DNA from: Ambrosia x helenae
Taxonomy: Eukaryota > Streptophyta > Magnoliopsida > Asterales > Asteraceae
Length of the DNA: 64,000 nt
Reading direction: 5' to 3'
NCBI GenBank assembly: GCA_030844895.1
Contig: CM061232.1
Coordinates: 88,849,769-88,913,768 of the forward strand
The notes under the pieces are model-generated. The model saw nothing but the letters and a program-made list of their open reading frames with translations. It made no database searches and was not told where the DNA came from. The position numbers and the translations under genes were made by a program. Below, piece after piece: positions 11,578 to 22,494 of this stretch (its first letter is position 1; each line of letters starts with the position of its first letter).

Positions 11578-13900
11578 TAATTTTTCTACTCCAAAATTTT
11601 CTTGTATGGGTAGAAAATGGGCTGATTTGGTTAGCCTATCTACTATCACCCAAATGGCATCATTACCGCTTGTAGATCTTGGTAATTTAGTTACCAAATC
11701 CATGGTAAGTTGATCCCATTTCCAAACGGGAATTTCGGGTTGTATCAATAACCCACTAGGTTTTTGGTGTTCTGCTTTCACCTTAGTACAAGTTATACAT
11801 TTTGCAACAAATTCTCCAATACTTCTTTTCATACTTGGCCACCAAAAGTTCTTTCTAAGATCTTTATACATCTTTTGATTACCAGGATGGATGGAATATT
11901 TCGAATGATGAATTTCCTTTAAAATAACTTCTCTTTGATCACCATATCGAGGTATCCATATTCTTGCATTGTGCCTTAAAATTCCGTCTGCACCTTCTAT
12001 TAGTCTTTCTTCTTCTCTATTAAGATCTTCTTGTTCTATTAAGGTAGGTTCTAAATCTCTTCTTTGATGATTTCTCAGATGGCTTAAAAATTCATTTACT
12101 AAAGTAATCTTAAAAGCTTTAGCTCCTAGAGGTTTTTCTTTCCGACTTAAGGCATCAGCTACAATATTTGCTTTTCCTGGATGGTATCTTATGTCACACT
12201 CGTAATCGCTTAAGATTTCTATCCATCTTCTTTGTCGCATGTTTAAAAGTTTTTGGTCAAAAATATGTTGAAGGCCTTTATGATCAGTGTAGATGGTACA
12301 CTTTGTTCCATATAAGTAATGCCTCCATATTTTTAAAGCAAATATTATGGCCCCAAGTTCTAAATCGTGTGTAACATAATTCTGTTCGTGTTTCTTCAAT
12401 TGTCTTGAGGCACAAGCTATTACTTGATGTTCTTGCATTAGAACACATCCTAAGCCTTGTTCAGAAGCGTCACAGTATACTATGAATGTTTTTCCTTCTT
12501 CTGGTAGGGTTAATACTGGGGCTTCACATAATTTATTCTTTAAACTTTGAAAGGCTTGTTCTTGTTTCTCCTTCCATTCAAACTTAGAAGTTTTCTTAGT
12601 TAGAGTGGTAAGGGGTAGGGCTAATTTAGCAAAGTTTCTAATAAATCTTCTGTAATAACCTGCTAGCCCTAAAAATTGCCTAATCTCTGTAGGACTCTTA
12701 GGCGGTTCCCATTTTTGAATGGCTTCTATTTTGATAGGATCTACTTGTATTCCTTCTTCATTGATCACATGTCCTAAGAATTTAATTTCCTTCACCCAGA
12801 ATTCACACTTAGTTAGTTTTGCATACAGCTTTTCCTTTCTAAGGGTTTCCAGAATTTCTCTTAAATGTTGTTGATGATCTTCTTCATTCTTAGAATAAAT
12901 TAAAATGTCATCTAAAAAGACGATCACAAACTTATCTAAGTAAGGTCTACAAATTCTGTTCATCAGATCCATAAATACTGCAGGGGCGTTGGTTAGTCCA
13001 AATGGCATGACTAAGAATTCATAGTGGCCATATCTGGTTCGAAAAGCGGTTTTTAAAATATCTTCATCTCTTATTCTTATCTGATGATAACCTGACCTAA
13101 GATCAATTTTTTAAAAATATTTGGCACCATGCAATTGATCAAAGAGATCATCGATCCTAGGTAATGGGTATTTGTTCTTGATAGTTAGCTTATTAAGCTC
13201 CCTATAATCTATACACATTCTCATGGTTCCATCCTTTTCTTAACAAAAAGTACCGGTGCTCCCCAAGGGGAGGTGCTTGGTCTAATGAATCCTCGATTTA
13301 TGAGTTCTTCTAATTGCTTCGTAAGTTCTCTCATTTCATTTGCAGCTAACCTATATGGAGCTCTAGCAACTGGTGCGGCTCCAGGAATTAGGTCAATTGA
13401 AAATTCTACCTGACGAGGTGGGGGTAATCCTGGTAATTCATCTGGGAAAACGTCTTTGAATTCAGATACTATTTTAATTGTATCTATTTCTTCCTTGCTT
13501 TCCTTTTCTGAATTCAGATGTATCAAAAAGAGTTGGTGCCCCTTTCTCCAGTATTTCATCATTTTTAAGCTGGAAACTAAATTTAAGGTTCCTTTTGGTT
13601 TTTCCCCATATACGATTAACGTCTCCCGTGTTAAGAGTGGTATTTTTATTATCTTTTCTTTGCAAACTATTTCAACCTGATTCGATGCTAACCAATCCAT
13701 TCCTACTATAACGTCGAATTCTCCTAAGCTCATAGGAATGAGATTTATCAGGAATTCTTGATTTTCGATAGTCAATGTCAAATTTTTAAAAACTTTGGTA
13801 GCTTTTAAAATTTTTCCATCGGCTATCTCGATTTCATATATTTTATTCATGGGTTCTGGGAGTATGTTTATCTTTTCTATAAAGGTTTTTGAAATGAAGC
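10591..13900 (-). pseudogene. Gypsy 1 pol: RT, RNase H, integrase, chromodomain-like tail
   Basis: Reverse transcriptase begins in the frame 14141-13221 (GFIRPSTSPWGAPVLFVKK). A base lost from an A run near 13240 shifts the frame, and a TAA replaces the Ser codon of the usual SKIDLRSGYHQ motif near 13112. From 13008 to 10591 the frame is open for 805 codons. It contains polymerase box FVIVFLDDILIYSK, RNase H FIVYCDASEQG, the integrase HHCC finger (HHSKYSIHPG...CITCTKVK) and the catalytic acidic residues in TMDLVTKLP, SIISDRDGRF and QSERTIQTLE. A weak chromodomain-like tail follows (VKWNARRGPEFTFERED). A TA microsatellite is inserted in frame within integrase at 11531-11576. It would copy and insert the element if repaired in trans. 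Confidence 0.9.
11531..11576. repeat. TA microsatellite inside integrase, frame kept
   Basis: About 22 TA units between the integrase motifs VDRLTKSAHF and EIVTRHGIP. On the coding strand it adds a run of alternating Tyr-Ile without changing frame, since the integrase reads normally on both sides. Confidence 0.9.
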
Positions 13901-15259
13901 TAAGATTAGCTCCAGTATCAAATAAGACATAAGCGGGTAATTGGTTAATATAGAACATACCCGTGACTAAATCGGGTTCATCTCGGGCTTCCTCCGCATT
14001 GATCACAAATGCCCTTCCTCTTCCTTGTTCTCCTTTGGACGAGTTTCTCAGCTTAGGACAGTCAGTTTTGTAATGACCAGGTTCTTTGCATTCATAACAT
14101 GTTCTGGGACGGTCTGGGTCAAATCTGCAATCTCTTGCCACATGTCCTACTTTCTTACAATTCTGACAATGGGGTCCCTTGCAATTGCCGAGATGAAATC
14201 GGCCGCATCGATCACATTTTCTTCGACATTCACCAGTGTGGTAATATTTGCATTTTGAACAGAAAGGGCTATTTCCACGGTAGGGTCGCTTTTCAGGGTT
14301 TCCCTGATCTCCTGGGTTTTCTTGACTTTTACCAGACGTATTGAAATTTATGGTTCTAAAGGTTTCATTCCACCCTCTTTTACTACCTACCGATATTCTC
14401 TCCCGTTCTTTATGCCTTATTATGTCATCAGTTAAGCTTAAGGCTAATTCACAGGCAGTATCAAATTTTGCTGGTTTTGCCCCTCTAACTATTCCCTGAA
14501 TTTGGGGGTTTAATCCCCAGATAAACCTTCTAATTCTTTTAGGTTCAGGTTTACTTGGTGGGGTACCAGACGGGCAAGTTGATTGAATCGGTTTATATAG
14601 CCTATACAGTCTAGGCCCTTCATTTCCATTCCTAGGAATTCCATTTCTATCTTTTCAATCTCATTCATGGGGCAGTATTTTTCAGTGATAAGTGTTCGAA
14701 ACTCTAGCCATGTCATAGTAGCTACCACTTCCCTACCTCTTACCTGTCTTATCATATTCCACCAGTTTAAAGCTTCTGCTTTTAACGAGTGGGTTACAAA
14801 TTTCACCTGGTCACTAGGAGCACAATTACTTATTTCTAGTATAGATTCCATCTCTTCTAACCAACGGGTAGCCCCAGCTGCACCCGTACTACCATCGAAA
14901 GATTCAGGTCTACAGGCCATAAAGGTTTTGTAGTCACAGTATCGAGATCTTATAGTGTTATCTTCTAAGTTAACTATGACCTCGTCTTGATTTTTCTCTA
15001 CACTTTTGGAACCTGATGGTTTTTCTAACATTGTCATAATAGTTGGAATCGAGTCTTGAAGACTATCTAAAACTAACTTCCTCATTTTCTCTTCTAGTTC
15101 GCTCATATCATTTGTTACAGGAATGTCTTCTTCTACGGGGGTTTCTTCATTCATGGGTTCTTCAACTGTTTCAGTTGGTTTCGAGGAAGAAGCTTTATTT
15201 TTCTTGGTTTGTTCTATTTCTGGTTCTTTTCCCGTATTTCTTTCAGATCGTCTCGGCAT
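13900..15259 (-). pseudogene. Gypsy 1 gag and protease region
   Basis: Gag starts MPRRSERNTGKEPEIEQ at 15259 with a Lys/Glu-rich head, then the retrotransposon gag core (CRPESFDGSTGAAGATRWLE, ALNWWNMIR, EKYCPMNEIEKIEMEF). A single-base shift near 14560 stops the frame at 14510; the true continuation (GLNPQIQG) is in the neighbouring frame. Two CX2CX4HX4C zinc knuckles follow (CQNCKKVGHMARDC near 14130-14170, CYECKEPGHYKTDC near 14060-14100). The aspartic protease motif LFDTGAN lies near 13910-13930. The products would form the virus-like particle and process the polyprotein. Confidence 0.85.
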
Positions 15260-15560
15260 TTTCTATATTTAAAAATTTTCATTTTGGTTAGTAATAATTT
15301 ATTTCATAACTTTTTACTTTAGTCTATTTAATTAACAAAACATCTAGATATATTTATATCATAGGAAAATTTCTAGATGTTTAATACACAAATTACTACT
15401 AATCACATAATTTAGCATACTACCACGCAATACTACCTACTACCACATAAGTTTTACAGCACATAACATTTTAATTACTACTTTACCACCTTTTATTTAA
15501 TACTAGTCTTCTACCTTCACTTCAACCCTTCCATCACCTTTACTTCCATGCACCACCACC

Positions 15561-16214
15561 CTACAACATTAGAGGATACTTGGACTCCTCAAGGACTTGT
15601 CTTGATTGGTACGCGAACCTCCTCACCAACTTCCTTAGCTCCTCCACCATATTGCGAGCTTGATCACGTTGGGATTTCATTTGATAATAACTTTCTACCA
15701 ATTCCAAGTAATCTTTCCGGCTCACATACTCCGATTGTGATAGCGCTCCATTTGCTCGGTTAATCAAAGTAGCTTCAAGGTATGGGTCAATCGCCGGGGT
15801 CATGGGTGGTATGGTTGGAGGGATCGGATAAGCCGTAGTAAACGGGTTGTAACTAGATTCTTCTATTGAAATATTGCTAGAAGTACCAAAACATTCACTC
15901 GGAGATGGGTTCGGATAATAGTAGTGGGGTATTGGATCAACTTGAGGGTATGAGTGGATTGTTTCGGATGGTGTGAACACGGGTTCGGGTAAAGGACCAA
16001 CTACTCCTAAGTTTTCCAAATTAAAATCCCACCCGTTACTCGTCCACCTCAAACCCGGAATCTCGGCTAATAAGTCTTGAGTACTCGGAAATTCTTGTGA
16101 CTCGTTATCCATCACTTCCTCTTGGTTGGGTATCTCCCCTTCTTCAATTTCCATTACTACTTCGGCTTGCTCTCCAGTGCTCGACATTCTATTACACATA
16201 ATCATATCAATCAA
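15561..16214 (-). CDS. Extra ORF upstream of gag in Gypsy 1
   Basis: An intact 217-codon frame lying between the primer site and gag, on the element's sense strand. I do not recognise the family. The N-terminal part is acidic (EIEEGEIPNQEEVM), the middle is rich in Pro, Tyr and Ser (HYYYPNPSPSE, PIPPTIPPMTPAIDP), and the C-terminal 60 residues are charged and likely coiled coil (YYQMKSQRDQARNMVEELRK). A start at the downstream Met (MSSTGE, 16187) is as plausible as 16214. An ORF of similar size sits in the same place in Gypsy 2 (32470-32987), which argues against chance. The function is unknown; a gag-associated or RNA-binding role is only a guess. Confidence 0.6.
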   Translation of the reverse strand: MIDMIMCNRMSSTGEQAEVVMEIEEGEIPNQEEVMDNESQEFPSTQDLLAEIPGLRWTSNGWDFNLENLGVVGPLPEPVFTPSETIHSYPQVDPIPHYYYPNPSPSECFGTSSNISIEESSYNPFTTAYPIPPTIPPMTPAIDPYLEATLINRANGALSQSEYVSRKDYLELVESYYQMKSQRDQARNMVEELRKLVRRFAYQSRQVLEESKYPLML

Positions 16215-16274
16215 ATTTCAAGTTAGTTCTATAAAAATTCCACTACCTCCCGAACCCGAGCTCTGATACCAACC

Positions 16275-17749
16275 TATAACGACCCGATTTCCACCGAGTC
16301 GTTACCGATTGGTAGTTAGTTTCCTAACTAGTTTTATAGTTTTAACTTCCAATTTCTAAAACCGGTTTCTTGTGCCCATATTACAAACAACACTTTTAAC
16401 TCAAAACATAGTTATATTATACATTACACCAACACTTTCCAACCATAGTTCGGCCGAAGCCCTTTTACAACCTTTAGTTTTGAAAACGTCACACTACAAC
16501 ATGATTCTACTTTATTTATAAACATCATACTTCACTCGATAAGTTCACTAACACCATAACTGAGCTCGGGTTCCATGATAATCTCCTGAAATGTATGTTT
16601 AAAATACGTTAGTCGAAACTAGTGAGTGATGCCAAGACTTTAACAATCTTTTAGACACATGCATGTAATCGTCCGGTCATTCTATTTTTGAGTATAGATC
16701 GATTATGCATGGTCCCGTAGCCTCTAATCGGCCCGGGTCTATACTCTTTGATACCGAATGGATCCACTCTACGTAGTTTCTATCCGACCGGTTTCTATTA
16801 TTTCTATTGGATCATGATCAATCAATGACTTTCAAAAACAAACAAACATACATCTACCCCAAAACATTTAAAAGCTATTATGGGGTGCAAACACTCACTT
16901 GTTGTTCTTCCACTTGATTTCTAAAGTTGATGACTTGCTCGGAAACTATGCGGACTACCTGTTTGCCACATAACCACGATTACAAACACACAAATATATA
17001 TTAGTTAGCTGACCATTACAGCTTGGCACTCGTGATTTCTACAAGTTAAGGATTAGAACTTACCCGGATGAATCTTAGCGGCCGGTTTAACACCGTAGCC
17101 GTAGGTTAGTTATAAGATGGATATGCTTGTATATGGTAAAAGATTGTAAGGAAAGGGTAATTATTATGGTGAATGACTTCCGATTGATAGGGATGAAGGG
17201 TTAAGAGATTGCATGTTGAAGATGAAGATGAAAGGTTGAGTGTGGGTTTCGAAGAGGAGTTGCTGGTTTTGAGGGGATAGGTTACATGCATGCCATGATT
17301 ATCCTAGATATAGAGTAGATAGGTGGTGTTTTGTAAGGGATCTTGGATTGCTTAGGTGTAAAAATGGCGGCACCCTTACATCATCCTAATGGGCCGGCCA
17401 TATAATTAAGAAGGGGTCTTGATGTTTCTAGTTTAAGGTTGTGGGCTTTATTATCACCTAAATCACCGGCCCAATATTAATAATCGGACCTAATTACTTG
17501 GCCCAGCAAGATAGTATTTATCGGCCCACTTAATAATATTATATCGGCCCACTAAATTAGCTTAACAAGATCAATATTCGAGCCCAAACACTCGGCCCAT
17601 TGCATCGGGTTTATTAACAAGCCGGATATTAGTTGGGCCCTAATTGGGCTGAGTGGGCTTTAGGTGTTATATCCGGGTAAGTATATTGGGCTACACCTTA
17701 AGGTGGCCCAATATTATTCTAATAATTTTTATTTCGTTTAGTCGTTACA
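16275..17749 (-). repeat. Gypsy 1 5' LTR
   Basis: 1,475 bp, the partner of 9106-10579. Its first two bases are TA instead of TG. One extra G in a GAGGGG run and a few substitutions separate the copies. Confidence 0.95.
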
Positions 17750-18995
17750 CTTATGACTACTTTTTCTACTTGAATATGGAAATTTCCCAATGGGCGAATA
17801 GTTTACATGCTAATTCTATTAACGAGTTGTACTTAATCCGATCTTGTGAAGGGTTCCCCTACTGATTGTACTCAATATGGTTTAGTGTGAAACGACCCCT
17901 AAAAAGGAGTATACTGGTGCACGCATTAACATACATAACTTCATACCAAAATAAAGCTCTTGTTATCCATGATAAAGCTTAGACAATGTGTTGTGGGCCG
18001 CAAGCAAGCAGGCGCAAGCGGCCAGCTGATCCATGTGGCTCGCAATCACGACAATACCTACACGCGAACGATGGCGCGAGCGAATGGGCGCGACCCTTCT
18101 TACCATCTTCCTCCTCTTATTCTTTTCAACTAAAACTCTTACTCTCAGCCTTAATCAAGAAAGGTTGACCAAAATACATAAAAATCAAGCTATAAATTTC
18201 GACCAACTACTCGATTTCAAAAAGATCAGAGAGACGAAAGAGAATAGAAATTAGAAAAATGAAGAAACCAAATTTATTTGAATATATTTGATGTGAAGAT
18301 TGATTTACTTTTGTGTCAAGGATTCAATTTTTTTTTTTTTTTAAATATTTTCATTTAATTTATTAGATTTGTAAGTTATTAGTAATACTATTTTCTGATT
18401 TTTAATTTTGTAATATAATATTTTTTATTTTTTGTATTAATGCTAAAAATGGATAAAACCATTGCTCACCTTGAGTCACAACAGGGTCAAGTGAGTGTGC
18501 TCAAGCTTTATTCATTGGCATGTCAGCATCTTGGTAGCGTGAAATGATAGGATAATATTTTTGCTCATCTTGAGCCACAACACATAGTCTTAGTTAACAA
18601 GCACCAAAGGTTAGTAAAAAGCTGAAACATTCATTCTCTCAACATTGATTACAAAGCTTTTTTTTTTTTTTTTAATTTTATCTTATCAACCCCACAAAAC
18701 TTATCGTTTTGGTTTGGCTAGACGTCAACAACAACTCGGTATTAAAATCTCGTATATCCTTGGATGATCTCGGTATCTTACCCTTACAATATTGTGCAAA
18801 CGATGAGTGCAAATGTGCAATTGCCCTCACATGAAGTAAAGAGTGATACTATCTTGTCGCGTTTATAAAGAATTGAACTAGTGTAAAAATTATCAAAAAT
18901 ATATCATTAACACTCTAACCCAAATCAAATCATAAAGCTACATTATTTGAATTTAACGTTTTGTCTTAATTTTGAATTATTGAAGGAGCCTTGAA
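17750..18995. other. Unassigned AT-rich DNA, right flank of Gypsy 1
   Basis: Continues the target region 8363-9105 after the insertion. It has T-runs at 18329-18345 and 18658-18673 and a near-repeat of the phrase GCTCACCTTGAGTCACAACA at 18464 and 18563. No coding ORF or RNA gene recognised. Confidence 0.35.
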
Positions 18996-19610
18996 TGTCG
19001 TAAGACCCTAACCCGTAAACACACAATTTAAACGTAAAACTCGCGAGATTAGGACTTCAAAATTACAACTATTCAAAAACTTTATTAAGTATAATGACAT
19101 GACCTAATGAGCATAACACATTTGATTTCTCCCCATCGATTTACATATTCAAAATGCTAAAACCAATATTAATGTCAAAGTTTGAAACGGTGTGTTCGAA
19201 CGTGCTCGGGTGTGTTCGATTCTCCTCGCGGCATGATCCTCGTTCCGGATTAACCTTCAGATAATTACCTGTCACCATTACACATTAGAACGATTAGAAG
19301 TGTTATTACATATCGAAAATAGGGCAACAAATAGCAAAACAACATTTTGGCTCGTCAGAGTTAGCCTCGCGCTACGTGAGGCCTGAAAGCTTCTCATTTA
19401 CGTAGTGCGAGGAGGTCTTTTTCTCTGAAACTTTACAGCTTTGGCTGCATTTTTGCCTTATCCAAATTTTTGACCATTTCACCAATTTTCACCCTTTTTA
19501 CCCTAGTCAGAGGCCACGACTCTAGCTTTGGCCGCATTTTTTCCTTAGCCAAAATTTTGCCTTAGCCAATCTCATTCCCAACCCCTTTTCCAACTAGAGT
19601 TATTGTCCAG
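18996..19610 (-). repeat. Possible LTR fragment
   Basis: Starts TGTCGTAAGACCC and carries an ATTACCTGTCACC block about 270 bp in, like the 3' part of the other Gypsy LTRs read on the minus strand. No terminal CA, duplication or partner LTR was found. It is cut on the right by the solo LTR at 19611. Confidence 0.25.
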
Positions 19611-20277
19611 TGTGATACCCCACATTTTAAGGCAAATAATTTAACTAAACTATAGTTAACTTATACATATATTTATAGCATTTTACTTGACTAGGGTTAG
19701 TTAAGTGAGTCGCACGGTACATTGTTGTAGGTTAATCACTGCATAAATGGTAATTCGGGGAATTACCGGATCGCATATACAAGTAAATGACCCCGGACAA
19801 TAGTGAAATAACAAAACTAATAAGTGTGGAATATTTCGTTTGATATTAATTGCAATTATATGCTTTCGTGTATTTAAATGTGTACTTATGTGTAAGTCCG
19901 TGTATTTAAGCAAATCGTGTTATCGAGTCCGTAGCCAACACACTTAGCATGCTTTTGCAGGTTGCTAGGTGATGCACGAGTTAGGGCATGCATTTCATTG
20001 GAGTCATTTTATTTGAAACAATTATTAAACTTTATTTTGGTTTTTACGTTTACTATGGTTTTGGACGCGTTGTTTTGCGCATGATTTTAACTATTTACTT
20101 TTATTTACGCTTTTGCATTATTTAAATACTTTTTGGTAAAAACAGTAAGCTTGGTTTTTAAACGAATTAAATGGTTTTCGGCATTTAGAGTCATTCTATG
20201 TAACTAATGGCAATGAGGATCCTAGTTTATCATGCGCCTTGTAATAACACCCTGCAGTGGATTTTGAGGGTGTGACA
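19611..20277 (+). mobile_element. Solo Gypsy-type LTR, 667 bp
   Basis: Runs from TGTGATACCCCAC to GAGGGTGTGACA. Its last 90 bp resemble the inverse of the start of the Gypsy 2 LTR at 22495 (GGATCCTAG.., CATGCGCC, TTTGAGGGTGTGACA), so it is a relative in plus orientation. The flanks TCCAG and CCCGG agree at three of five bases; the two differences are transitions, as in a decayed target duplication. It has no internal region. Confidence 0.5.
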
Positions 20278-20647
20278 CCCGGGTTCAGAATATTAAAATT
20301 GTTAACAACTCGGTTCGGTTTGTAGTCTTTCACCCAAAGCAACCCATTTCATTCGTTTAACTAGAAAATTATAATTTTTTAGATCTATCTACGAAGGATT
20401 TATTCTTTGATATATTTATGTGAATGTACACTTGAAATCATTAAGATTTCTATGAAGCTCAAGTTATTCCTAGGTAGTGTTTGGTATGATGGAATGGAAG
20501 AGATAATTAAATGGACTATTATAAGGTAATGAAAAATAGTGTGTTTGGTTAGTTAAAGGAATAGAATAACTCATTCCACGAGGCATTCCATTCCCTCAAA
20601 ACCATTCCATTCACCCCTCATGTTTTTTTTTTTCATTCCATTCCTCA
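20278..20647. other. Unassigned DNA with a possible decayed MITE end
   Basis: From 20476 the text TAGTGTTTGGTATGATGG, followed by repeated GGAATGG/CCATTCC blocks, resembles the end of a hAT-like MITE. I found no opposite end or target duplication. Confidence 0.25.
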
Positions 20648-21010
20648 TTCACCCTTTACTAACAACACCATAACCTACCACTACCACCACCACCATCGTC
20701 ACCACCCATCACCGTTGCAACCACCACCCACCACCGTCGCCACCACCACCGTCGCCACCACTGCCGTCACAACCCACCACCGTCGTCGCCGCCAACAACC
20801 ACCGCCACCCACTACCTTCACTTACCCACCACCACCGCCACCATCCAACACCACCCAACGCTGCCCACCATCATAACCCACCTACCGCCGCCTCCACCAT
20901 CGTCACTCACCACAATTTTCTTTACCCACCACTACCACTACCACCGCCACCCACCACTGCCGCCGTCGCCACCCACCACCGCCACTACTTCCCGTCATCA
21001 CCCACCCACC
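20648..21010. repeat. CCACC/CACCAC-rich minisatellite
   Basis: About 360 bp made almost only of CCACC, CACCAC and CCGCC variants. It is strongly strand-asymmetric (C-rich on plus). No stable coding frame; any ORF here is compositional. Confidence 0.8.
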
Positions 21011-21298
21011 ATTATTGGTTATGTTGAACGTCTCATTAAAACGTTAAGGCTAGTGGGTGTGGAGGAGGCCCATCATGGATGATGACCCTCCACCTAAGCT
21101 GCCACATCACCATGGCCTAGGACCATCATCACCATGATGGTCCAAGGGTGTGAAGAGGAGCATCATCACCATTTTCATTTTATATATATTTTTAATTAAT
21201 TAATATTCTAATATTAATACTAAAAGTTAAAATTACATTAATAAACCTAAAAAGAATGAACACTTAAATAAAAAAAATGAACACTTAAATCTAAAAAA

Positions 21299-22494
21299 CT
21301 ACGAATTATACTTTTTGGTGATATTCTCCATCATTTTGAGCAAGACGGGACGGTCTTCTTCGGGATAGTCGTTGATGTTGGTTGTCATTATTCTCCATTC
21401 TTCTAGATGGGTAGCTTCATTCTTTTGGCGAATTTTTTCGTCCACTTTATTTTGCTTCAATCGAAGTTTTTCTTCAACTTTGCGTTCCTTCAGTTTTACC
21501 TTCTCTGCTTGCGTTTGACTAAAGGTATGTTTGAAGGATTCCAATTCAGCCACTAAATTGTCCATCTTTGACCCGCTCCCTGATGCAGGTTGTTTTTTTG
21601 TAGTCGTTTGCTTTTTAGATTTGTCCCTCCCTATGGGTCGTGCCCTCTTTGGAATGGGATCTTCCTCAAACTCTGGGTCGTCGTTTATATTAATTTGACA
21701 ATGACCGGTTGACCCGCCTCCCATGCTATAGCTGCCCGACTCTGAAGTTTTGGATCGTTTGGCGCTTGCAACCTCGTTTGAAACCGGTGTCCATTTGGGA
21801 GATGTCTTCAAAACCGTCCACACACGAATGTGAGGGAAAACTTGCCCATGCTTGTCGTCATATTTACGCATCGCCTCTATGAAAATCATTTACTCGTTCC
21901 ACCCACTTGGAGGATTGACAACCAACAAATTATAATACTTGATAAAGTGATTGATTGTAGAGTTCATTTTCCTCCACTTGAAACATATCGACTCGAAGTT
22001 GCAATATAGAGGTTGCTCCATTATTTCGTGGAATCTATCGGTTACTTCAAGCCATAAACTATCTCCCATTTGATTGTTCCCTACATTTTTAAATATAATG
22101 TATATTATAGCACTTAAAAAAATAAAAAAAATTGTAACACATATTGTAAGAATTTTTTTTTACCAACTATGGGATCTTTTGAAGTAGAAATATACGCCTT
22201 AGCTAATGCTTCTTCTTCTATTTTCGACCATAGCCTTTTGGACGCGGGAGTTTCTCGCACTTTAGCCTGACTTTTCTTTTTTCCCCTTCGAAGATTGGGG
22301 TTATGTTTCGGGCACGAACTCTTCAACCTCATCTTCTTCTTCGGGTTCGAGTGACGGTTGTCGTTGTGGTTGTGGTTTTGGTTGTTGTGACGGTTGTGGT
22401 TGTTGTGACGATTGTGGTTGTTGTGACGGTTGTGGTTGTTGAGACGGTTGGAATGACGGAGTTTGCAAAAGTTGGGTGAAATATTGAGGGGTTT
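21299..22494 (-). pseudogene. PIF ORF1-type Myb/NAM-associated protein, 3' part
   Basis: Read on the minus strand: a Gln/Pro-rich head with QQPQSS repeats, an acidic patch, then the Myb/SANT-like TPASKRLWSKIEEEALAKAY. A GT..AG intron (22163-22081, 83 bp) follows, then GDSLWLEVTDRFHEIM and a Lys/Glu-rich coiled coil (KERKVEEKLRLKQNKVDEK) ending at the stop 21299. This is the NAM-associated C-terminal layout of PIF ORF1-like proteins, often labelled glutathione S-transferase T3-like in plant genomes. A frameshift near 22300 and a TAA at 21890-21892 break it. The N-terminal part lies 14 kb away at 36550-36690. Its role would be DNA binding and nuclear delivery of the transposase. Confidence 0.7.
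22081..22163 (-). other. Intron of the PIF ORF1-type gene
   Basis: 83 bp, GTAAAA...TGTAG on the minus strand. It joins KDPIVG to NNQMGDSLW in frame. Confidence 0.65.

Larger units (their letters stand above)
9106..17749 (-). mobile_element. Ty3/Gypsy LTR retrotransposon 1 (chromovirus-like), nearly complete
   Basis: Bounded by LTRs 9106-10579 and 16275-17749 with the exact target duplication CTTAT at 9101-9105 and 17750-17754. A Met-tRNA primer site (GCTCTGATACCA on the plus strand, 16260-16271) beside the right LTR and a polypurine tract (10583-10594) beside the left LTR fix the orientation as minus. In sense order: extra ORF (16214-15561), gag (15259 down), protease, reverse transcriptase, RNase H, integrase, and a short chromodomain-like tail ending at 10591. 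The two LTRs differ at only a handful of sites by eye, so insertion was recent. The coding region nevertheless has two frameshifts and one nonsense codon, so this copy is not autonomous as read. Confidence 0.95.

Noticed and set aside
11468..11713. Plus-strand 81-codon ORF
   Set aside because: It is antisense to the Gypsy 1 integrase and exists because of the TA tract.
20648..21010. Coding region for a proline/threonine-rich protein
   Set aside because: The CCACC-type repeat makes open frames by composition; no start or conserved domain.
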